The translations under genes and the position numbers were made by a program. A DNA stretch of 31,679 nt from JAGWRA01 sp035534615 (GTDB lineage: Bacteria; Acidobacteriota; Vicinamibacteria; Vicinamibacterales; CAVVIG01), in NCBI GenBank assembly GCA_035534615.1, contig DATLRO010000110.1, positions 1 to 31,679 on the forward strand, in the 5' to 3' direction. This document shows, in pieces, positions 26,643 to 31,679 of this stretch. The first letter of the stretch is position 1; each line of letters begins with the position of its first letter. The notes beneath the pieces were generated by a model. It saw only the letters and a list, made by a program, of their open reading frames with translations, did no database searches and was not told the origin of the DNA.

Positions 26643-28400
26643 TCACCGCGTTCCGCTCGAGCCGCGCACCGCCAGGACCTCGGGATTCCAGAGCAGCTGC
26701 GGCCGCTGCAGCGCCGGCGTCGCATTCGTCACCCGCGTGCTCATCGCCACGTAGATGCGCGGCGCCACGAACTGCAGCACCGGCAGGTGCTCCGCGAAAA
26801 TCTTCTGCACCTGGTCGAACAGCGCCTGGCGGTCGGCGAGCCGGGGCGCGGCCACCTGGCGCCGCATGAGATCGTCGATCTGCGCTTCCCACGGCGTCGC
26901 CGGCGTCTGCTCGCCGAAGTTCCACAGGTGCGCGCTGCCCGAGCTCAGCCAGAAGTCGAGCTGCAGCGCCGGATCGGTGTCCGTGCTGTAGACGCTGAAA
27001 TAGACCGCGTCGTACGCGTTCGTCGTGAACCGCTGCACGAGCGCCCCGACATCGAGCCCCACCACGTCGACCGTCACCCCCACCTTCGCGAGCGCGTCCC
27101 GGATGACCGAGGCGCCGCGCTCGAGCGCCGTGCTCCCCTTCGCCGTGAGCAGCGTGAACCGGACCGGGCGGCCGGCGCGATCTTCGAGCCGCCCGTTGCC
27201 CTGTCGATCGGTGAGGCCCAGCCCGGCCAGCAGCGCCCGCGCCCGCGCCGGATCGTACGGCGTTTCCGGCGTGCCGGTCCAGAACCACGTGTGGTTGGCC
27301 GGCGAGATGGGGCCATAGACCGGCACCCCTTCCCCCAGGTAAACCGTGTCGGCGAACCGCCGCCGGTCCACCGCATACGAAATCGCCCGCCGGAACGCCT
27401 CGCTCTGCAGCCAGGCCGCCCGCGGATCGCCCGCCTTGGACTTCCGGTTCAGGTTGAACCACAGCGAGTCGGCGTTCAGCCCGACCCCCAGATCGATCAG
27501 CTTCACGCGCCCCTGGTCCGCCGCCTGTTTCAGCGACCGGTAGTCTTCCGGACGCACCGCGTCGGTCGTCATGTCGATCTGGCCGGCTTCCAGCCGCAGC
27601 AGCTCCGCGTTCTGGTCCGGCACGATGTCGAGAATCAGCCGGTCGAGATACGGCAGCGGCCGGCCCCGGGCATCCTTGCCCCAGAAGTGCGGATTCCGGG
27701 TGAACACGAGCCGCTGCCCCGGCTGGTACTCGCTCAGGACGAACGGCCCGAGACCGGCCATCTGAGACGGGGGGGTCGCCGGCCCCCAGGCGCTCGCCAG
27801 CGTCCCCTGGTCCAGCGCCTTCTGCAGCAGGTGCCGGGGCAGGATCGGCAGGTTGTCGAGCAGCCGCAGGCCGGGGGCAAACGGCGAGGGAAACCGGATG
27901 ACGACCGTCGAGGGGGTCGGCGCGCTCACCTGCAGCGGCCGCCCGCCCACGCGCATGGCGTCCCCGAGCGGGCTCGCGGTCTTCGGGTCGTACACCGCCT
28001 TGAACGAGAACAGCACGTCGGCCGACGTGAACGGCACGCCGTCCGAGAACTCCACGCCAGGCCGCAGGTGCAGCGTGTACTCGAGGCCGTCCGCCGACCG
28101 CGTCCAGCGGTCCGCCAGCCGCGGCTCGATCTGGTCGGTCGCGCGGTTGATCCTGATGAGTTTGTCCTGGGTCAGGCGCGAAATGATCTCGGTCGTCAGG
28201 TCGCGACTGGCGTACCGGTTGAACGTGCGCGGTTCGCTCCGGATCGCCGCGACGAGCGTCCCGCCCGGCTGCACCGAGCCGCCCCCCGGCCCGGCCTGCC
28301 GGGAAGGGGAGGTGGAACAGGCGGCCAGGAGGACAGCCAGCAGCAGCGCTGGCACGGCGGGAAGCTGGCGACGGACTCTTGATCGAAACCAGCGAGTCAA
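26643..28400 (-). CDS. ABC transporter substrate-binding lipoprotein, peptide type (SBP family 5)
   Basis: A 585-residue solute-binding protein of the DppA/OppA class. Residues 1-28 form a lipoprotein signal (LLAVLLAAC, Cys28), then a low-complexity linker. The mature part shows GGTLVAAIRSEPRTFNRY, LADRWTRSADGLEYTLHLRPGVEFSDGVPFTSADVLFSF, the family signature, and FRRAISYAVDRRRFADTVYLGEGVPVYGPISP later. TTG 28400 is chosen because GGGAGG stands seven bases upstream and the signal peptide starts there; the open frame continues to 28574 without signal-like sequence. Its ribosome site lies in the loop of a perfect hairpin (28403-28420). The substrate may be a peptide, but this class also carries other ligands. 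Confidence 0.92.
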   Translation of the reverse strand: MTRWFRSRVRRQLPAVPALLLAVLLAACSTSPSRQAGPGGGSVQPGGTLVAAIRSEPRTFNRYASRDLTTEIISRLTQDKLIRINRATDQIEPRLADRWTRSADGLEYTLHLRPGVEFSDGVPFTSADVLFSFKAVYDPKTASPLGDAMRVGGRPLQVSAPTPSTVVIRFPSPFAPGLRLLDNLPILPRHLLQKALDQGTLASAWGPATPPSQMAGLGPFVLSEYQPGQRLVFTRNPHFWGKDARGRPLPYLDRLILDIVPDQNAELLRLEAGQIDMTTDAVRPEDYRSLKQAADQGRVKLIDLGVGLNADSLWFNLNRKSKAGDPRAAWLQSEAFRRAISYAVDRRRFADTVYLGEGVPVYGPISPANHTWFWTGTPETPYDPARARALLAGLGLTDRQGNGRLEDRAGRPVRFTLLTAKGSTALERGASVIRDALAKVGVTVDVVGLDVGALVQRFTTNAYDAVYFSVYSTDTDPALQLDFWLSSGSAHLWNFGEQTPATPWEAQIDDLMRRQVAAPRLADRQALFDQVQKIFAEHLPVLQFVAPRIYVAMSTRVTNATPALQRPQLLWNPEVLAVRGSSGTR

Positions 28401-28402
28401 TC

Positions 28403-28420
28403 CTTGGCCTCCCGGCCAAG
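28403..28420 (-). promoter_or_regulatory. Hairpin presenting the ribosome site of the binding-protein gene
   Basis: CTTGGCC-4-GGCCAAG is a perfect seven-pair inverted repeat. In the minus-strand mRNA its GGGA loop and following GG form the Shine-Dalgarno of the TTG start at 28400. The same TTGGCC unit recurs at 28424-28429, and a second perfect dyad GGCCAA-TTCA-TTGGCC lies at 28521-28536, so the unit may also be a protein-binding site. A weaker dyad occurs at 28462-28483 (one mismatch). Confidence 0.5.
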
Positions 28421-28554
28421 AAGTTGGCCGTTGCCCAAATGGCCGAAGTGTGCAGATTCTGCAGGAATTGCGTGCAACTCCTGAGGCGTCGTGTCGCCGG
28501 CCCCGGTCTCTCGGGCCGGCGGCCAATTCATTGGCCGAGCCTGTCGCCGGCGGC

Positions 28555-28602
28555 TTGTTGCGATGAACAGGCATCCTATCTTAGCAACTCTATCTAATGC
28601 AA
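28555..28602. promoter_or_regulatory. AT-rich divergent promoter region
   Basis: This is the only AT-rich patch in the 280-base gap between the divergent transporter and HTH/subtilase operons. Plus strand: TTGTTG (28555-28560), 16 bases, TATCTT (28577-28582). Minus strand: TTGCAT (28597-28602), 18 bases, TAGGAT (28573-28578). The two candidate promoters overlap, which would let one bound regulator affect both operons. Matches are moderate. Confidence 0.4.
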
Positions 28603-28680
28603 ACAGTTACGGTTAGCCAAGGGGCGTGGATGTACTGCTGGTACGGCTCATGCCACTGCAGTAATCGACAGGAGGCCCTC

Positions 28681-28941
28681 GTGGAACCAATTCACTCTCA
28701 GGATCAGCCCCAGAATCAGCCCGATCCCCATCCGCATGATCAGACGTTCGAGCCGCGCGTTGGCCGCAGCGTCTCGATCGACCAGGCGGCGCAGCTGCTC
28801 GGCGTCTCGCGACGCACGATCTACAACCGCATCCGGGACGGACGGTTGGAAACGATCCGCACGCTCGGCGGGTCGCAGCGCGTCGTCGTCGATTCCCTGC
28901 AGGAGGCGGCACGGGCCAACGGCGAGCGCCTGCGTGCCTGA
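28681..28941 (+). CDS. Excisionase/MerR-type helix-turn-helix DNA-binding protein
   Basis: An 86-residue protein with a Gln/Pro/His-rich N-terminal tail (1-27) and a winged HTH of the excisionase (HTH_17) type: SVSIDQAAQLLGVSRRTIYNRIRDGRLETIRTLGGSQRVVVDSL (30-73). GTG 28681 has a perfect AGGAGG five bases upstream. ATG 28630, with AAGGGG five bases upstream, would add 17 residues containing three cysteines and two tryptophans (MYCWYGSCHC…); both starts are possible. It lies 66 bases before the subtilase gene and is probably cotranscribed, so it may regulate the subtilase/HD-GYP module. No integrase is nearby, so a true excisionase role is unlikely. Confidence 0.85.
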   Translation: MEPIHSQDQPQNQPDPHPHDQTFEPRVGRSVSIDQAAQLLGVSRRTIYNRIRDGRLETIRTLGGSQRVVVDSLQEAARANGERLRA

Positions 28942-29007
28942 GAGCGTAGCCCCGGGAAGACCGCTCACCCCGTCCGCGCACACGTCCGGTTCTGATTGGA
29001 GCGTCGT

Positions 29008-30762
29008 ATGAAACACCTGCGTCGTCCGGCAAGCCCGTTGATCGTCGCGAGTGTCGTGTCGATCCTGGCCGTCTGCGGGCCCCGCCCGTCGCTCGCCGCC
29101 TCGCACCGCGCCCACCTCTCGTCCGATCTGGTGCGGGCGATGGCGGCCGGCGACGCGCGCATCGACGTCATCGTCGGCGGAGACGCAGCCACCGTGCAGA
29201 CGCTGGCGACGCGGTACAACGGGACCGTGGCTCACCTGATGCCGAACGGTGCCGTGCTGCGCCTCACGGCCGGCGAGCTCGACGCGCTGAGCCGCGATCC
29301 GTCGGTCGACCAGCTGTCGGGTGATTCGGTCGTGCAGTCGACCTGGGACGTGACCAACGAGACGATCGGCGCCGATCAGCTGTGGACTCAGGTCGAGCCG
29401 GTGGTCGACAGACTCGGGGGCCGGGGGATCGGCGTGGCCGTGATCGATTCCGGCATCGACCAGGTGGGCGCCCTGCGCGGCCGGGTGCTGGCGAATTTCG
29501 ATTTCGTGGACGGCCGTGACGGCGTGCCGATTCCGGACGATCAGAACGACGACCAGTACGGACACGGGACGCACGTGGCCGGGCTCATCGCCGGGCAGCC
29601 GTCCGGTTTCGTGGACGGCGGCCCGTACAGCGGGGTGGCGCCGGACGCGTATCTGGTAAACCTCAGGGTCCTTGGTGCCGATGGTTCAGGGAAGACCAGC
29701 GACGTGATCGACGCGGTCGACTGGGTGATCGCCCACGGCCGGCGGTACGGCATCCGGGTCATCAACCTGTCGCTGGGGCACCCGGTCTACGAATCGTACC
29801 GGCAGGATCCGCTGTGCCAGGCGGTGGAACGGGCGGTCGCGGCCGGCTTCGTGGTGGTCACGGCGGCCGGAAACATGGGCATGACCACCGACGGCCGGAT
29901 GATCATCGGCGGGATCACGTCGCCGGGCGATGCGCCGGACGTCATCACGGTCGGCGCGCTCGACACCCATCAGACGTCGATCCGGTCGGACGACACGGTG
30001 GCGCCGTTCAGCTCGCGCGGTCCGACGGCGTTCGACGGGGTGCTGAAGCCGGATCTGGTGGCGCCCGGGACGCACGTCGTGTCGCTGGAGGCGCCGGGGT
30101 CGTATCTGGCGCGGACGTATCCGCAGTTTCAGGTGGCCGGCCGGGGGCGGGATGCCTATTTCGAGCTGAGCGGCACCAGCCAGGCGACGGCGGTGACGAG
30201 CGGGGCGGTGGCGCTGCTGCTGGAACGGGAGCCCCGGCTGCGGCCGTCCCAGGTGAAGCTGCTGCTCCAGCTGAGCGCGACGTATCTGCCGGCCGCAGGA
30301 CTCATCGGCGGCGGCGCAGGCAGCCTGAACGTGCTGGCGGCCGCCGATCTCGCCCGCGACGGCCTGACGGGCGGCCTGCCGACCACGACGATCGCCGGCG
30401 AATCGGTCACGGCCAGCGGCATCGCGTTTGAAATCGCCGGGAACGCCCAAGCCGCGTCCCGAACCGGGGCAGCTTCGGTAGTCTGGGGAATTCACGCCCT
30501 GGCTAGCGCATCGTCAGTCGTCTGGGGAATCAGGGCCGTGACCCCGCAGTCCGTCGTTTGGGGCGTCAATGGCGTGGGCTCCCTGTCAGTTGTTTGGGGC
30601 ATCAGTCAAAGCAGCGCGCAGTCTGTTGTCTGGGGTGTTAATGGCGTTTCGGCCAACTGTGTCGTATGGGGCGTCACCGGGACTACGTCAGCAGACTGTG
30701 TCGTATGGGGCGTCAGCGGAAGCACGTCGGCAGACTGCGTCGTGTGGGGTATTGTCCTGTAA
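29008..30762 (+). CDS. Secreted S8 subtilase with a C-terminal VVWG repeat tail
   Basis: A 584-residue exported serine protease. Order: signal peptide (1-31, ending PSLAAS), an I9-like propeptide (about 50-110), a subtilisin domain and a repeat tail. The triad is complete: Asp147 in AVIDSGID, His186 in YGHGTHVAGLIAG, Ser391 in ELSGTSQATA; oxyanion Asn in VVTAAGN. From residue 491 on there are eight VVWG units spaced 12-13 residues, each preceded by Ser or Cys and followed by Ile or Val, running to the stop at 30760-30762. ATG 29008 is used because GGAG (28998-29001) is six bases upstream; a TTG at 28996 would sit on that site. The tail and what follows are poorer in G+C than the catalytic part. 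Confidence 0.93.
   Translation: MKHLRRPASPLIVASVVSILAVCGPRPSLAASHRAHLSSDLVRAMAAGDARIDVIVGGDAATVQTLATRYNGTVAHLMPNGAVLRLTAGELDALSRDPSVDQLSGDSVVQSTWDVTNETIGADQLWTQVEPVVDRLGGRGIGVAVIDSGIDQVGALRGRVLANFDFVDGRDGVPIPDDQNDDQYGHGTHVAGLIAGQPSGFVDGGPYSGVAPDAYLVNLRVLGADGSGKTSDVIDAVDWVIAHGRRYGIRVINLSLGHPVYESYRQDPLCQAVERAVAAGFVVVTAAGNMGMTTDGRMIIGGITSPGDAPDVITVGALDTHQTSIRSDDTVAPFSSRGPTAFDGVLKPDLVAPGTHVVSLEAPGSYLARTYPQFQVAGRGRDAYFELSGTSQATAVTSGAVALLLEREPRLRPSQVKLLLQLSATYLPAAGLIGGGAGSLNVLAAADLARDGLTGGLPTTTIAGESVTASGIAFEIAGNAQAASRTGAASVVWGIHALASASSVVWGIRAVTPQSVVWGVNGVGSLSVVWGISQSSAQSVVWGVNGVSANCVVWGVTGTTSADCVVWGVSGSTSADCVVWGIVL
30478..30759 (+). repeat. Eight VVWG protein repeats in the subtilase tail
   Basis: VVWG units begin at 30478 and the last at 30739; the spacing is 12 or 13 codons. 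Codons for the same four residues differ between units (gta/gtc/gtt/gtg, ggg-ga/ggc/ggt), so the protein motif, not the DNA, has been conserved. The last two full units are recent copies: 30658-30696 and 30697-30735, 39 bases each, nearly identical. The Trp-Gly ending and regular Val-Val beginning suggest short beta strands, possibly stacked as a solenoid. Confidence 0.9.
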
Positions 30763-30798
30763 CAGAAGAAGCCAGAGCACAGAAGGAGCGAGGTGCAC

Positions 30799-30825
30799 AT
30801 GACACCGATCGTGGTTTGGGGCTAG
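30799..30825 (+). CDS. Eight-codon mini-ORF encoding MTPIVVWG
   Basis: ATG 30799 to TAG 30823-30825 reads MTPIVVWG and stops exactly after the motif that the upstream subtilase repeats eight times. AAGGAG (30783-30788) stands ten bases before the ATG, the best ribosome site in this stretch. The frame is the same as that of the subtilase: 12 codons separate the subtilase stop from this ATG, and the VVWG starts exactly 72 bases (24 codons, two repeat lengths) after the eighth repeat. Its stop is followed 11 bases later by the ATG of the HD-GYP gene, which lacks its own site. Either a leader or signal peptide, or the remnant of a longer repeat tail cut off by a nonsense codon. Confidence 0.6.
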   Translation: MTPIVVWG

Positions 30826-30836
30826 CCTGACGCCTA

Positions 30837-31679
30837 ATGAATCAGTCTGGTTATCTGCCCGCCAGGGCACGTGCCTATGTTTCAGCGGTCATTTTCGCTG
30901 GCATGGGCATAATCCTGCTGTCTCTGCACCAAATATACGTCGACCCCCCAAACAACCAGTGGCTTATCCTTGCCGCACTCACAATCTTGAGCGGGTCCGC
31001 AAGTGTCAGAATCCCGTCGATATCTGCCGTGCTGTCCGTTTCCGAGACTTTCGTATTTATCTCAGTTCTCTTATTTGGCCCAGCTGCCGGCGTAGCCATA
31101 GTGGCGTTAGATGGACTAATCATCTCCTACTGGCTACCAAAATCGAGGCATCAGGCCAACAGGATACTCTTCAACGTATCGGCGCCAGCGCTGTCAGTGT
31201 GGCTTGGCGCTAAGTCATTTTTCGTTCTCTCTGGCGTTGGTCCGATAAGCGAAAGCCACCAGCCAACGAACGTAAACTCACTAGTCTTACCTCTCCTGAC
31301 ATTTGCCGTTATATATTTTCTTGTAAATACATTGCTGGTATCGATCGTCGTATCGTTTGAAACTGATACTGGAGTAATTCGCACGTGGATCGATAAGTTC
31401 TCGTGGCTTTCATTGAACTATTTTGGAGGTTCATCTGTTGCAATACTACTGGTCGCGTACACAAGATCGGTAACATCGACGTACTTAGTAGTCATCATTC
31501 CGCTTCTTCTCGTCCTCTATTTCACCTATCGAATCTCAATGGGTCGCGTCGACGACGCCAACCGGCATCTCGATCAGCTCAACCGACTCTATCTGTCGAC
31601 CGTCGAAGCGCTCGCGATGGCGATCGACGCCAAAGACCAGATCACGCACGGACACATCCGGCGGGTCCAGTTGTACGCG
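30837..31679 (+). CDS. Seven-helix membrane protein with HD-GYP domain (cut by window end)
   Basis: An open frame of 281 codons running off the right edge. ATG 30837 is forced by an in-frame TGA at 30828-30830; no ribosome site precedes it. Residues ~13-235 contain about seven hydrophobic segments with conserved-looking SETFVFISVLLFGPAAG and LNYFGGSSVAILLV, i.e. an MASE-like sensor region. A short helical linker then leads into STVEALAMAIDAKDQITHGHIRRVQLYA, the beginning of an HD-GYP domain; the HD and GYP motifs lie beyond the window. HD-GYP proteins usually degrade cyclic di-GMP. The membrane part uses many TTA, ATA, CTA and GTA codons, while the HD-GYP part returns to G/C-rich codons. Confidence 0.85.
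   Translation, partial: MNQSGYLPARARAYVSAVIFAGMGIILLSLHQIYVDPPNNQWLILAALTILSGSASVRIPSISAVLSVSETFVFISVLLFGPAAGVAIVALDGLIISYWLPKSRHQANRILFNVSAPALSVWLGAKSFFVLSGVGPISESHQPTNVNSLVLPLLTFAVIYFLVNTLLVSIVVSFETDTGVIRTWIDKFSWLSLNYFGGSSVAILLVAYTRSVTSTYLVVIIPLLLVLYFTYRISMGRVDDANRHLDQLNRLYLSTVEALAMAIDAKDQITHGHIRRVQLYA

Noticed and set aside
28681..28941. Excisionase call taken as evidence of a prophage or integrative element
   Set aside because: No integrase, attachment repeats or phage genes are present; this HTH type is common in non-mobile regulators.
30658..30735. Two 39-base direct repeats considered as a CRISPR or tandem noncoding repeat
   Set aside because: They are in frame inside the subtilase, are contiguous with no spacers, and encode the VVWG units.

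Overview
The window is about 31.7 kb of GC-rich bacterial DNA, roughly 70% G+C by eye. It encodes a Gram-negative envelope (LpxC, lipoproteins with lipoboxes, MtgA), GTG and TTG starts are frequent, and genes sit in short, tight operons. A subtilase with a VVWG-repeat tail beside a seven-helix HD-GYP protein, together with small GC-rich dispersed palindromes, fits my picture of Acidobacteriota (Vicinamibacteria-like). That placement is an inference from gene content, not a phylogenetic result.

Layout. Bases 1-595 hold the tail of an unidentified gene, a small basic protein on the minus strand and the promoter of the L21 gene. Bases 596-4380 are a plus-strand housekeeping run: rplU, rpmA, a repeat-filled gap, obg, nadD, rsfS and comF (ribosome, ribosome-associated GTPase, NAD synthesis, ribosome silencing, PRTase-like protein). 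Facing it is lysA-tmk (4346-6195). A strong sigma-70 promoter at 6289-6318 then drives an ECF sigma factor, a STAS protein and a small helical protein, ended by a long hairpin shared with the converging lpxC. Next on the minus strand come lpxC and uvrA. After a dispersed palindrome there is a lipoprotein esterase and then a run containing a cationic-type amino-acid permease, a CaiB-type CoA-transferase, an NHL/TIG protein and an HNH protein. An NlpC/P60 lipoprotein (plus) faces a putative HELYH metallopeptidase. A minus-strand block from 28400 down to 19976 holds a peptide-type ABC importer (binding lipoprotein and two permeases, no ATPase), a 4-hydroxy-2-oxoglutarate-aldolase-like enzyme next to an alanine-glyoxylate-type aminotransferase (with their own promoter), an M48 lipoprotein protease and MtgA.

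The most unusual part is 28.6-31.7 kb on the plus strand. An excisionase-type HTH protein is followed by a secreted subtilase whose last ~95 residues are eight VVWG repeats. A perfect eight-codon mini-ORF, MTPIVVWG, follows with a strong Shine-Dalgarno. Twelve bases after its stop begins a seven-helix HD-GYP protein that has no good ribosome site of its own and is cut by the window end. The mini-ORF is in frame with the subtilase, and its VVWG lies exactly 24 codons after the eighth repeat. The repeat tail, mini-ORF and membrane domain are markedly poorer in G+C than the catalytic domains on either side. I propose that this is a linked module in which the VVWG peptide may regulate, or be sensed by, the c-di-GMP-type output protein. 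The sequence facts are solid; the function is speculative.

No tRNA, rRNA, CRISPR array, transposase or recognised riboswitch was seen. No gap between genes exceeds 300 bases.
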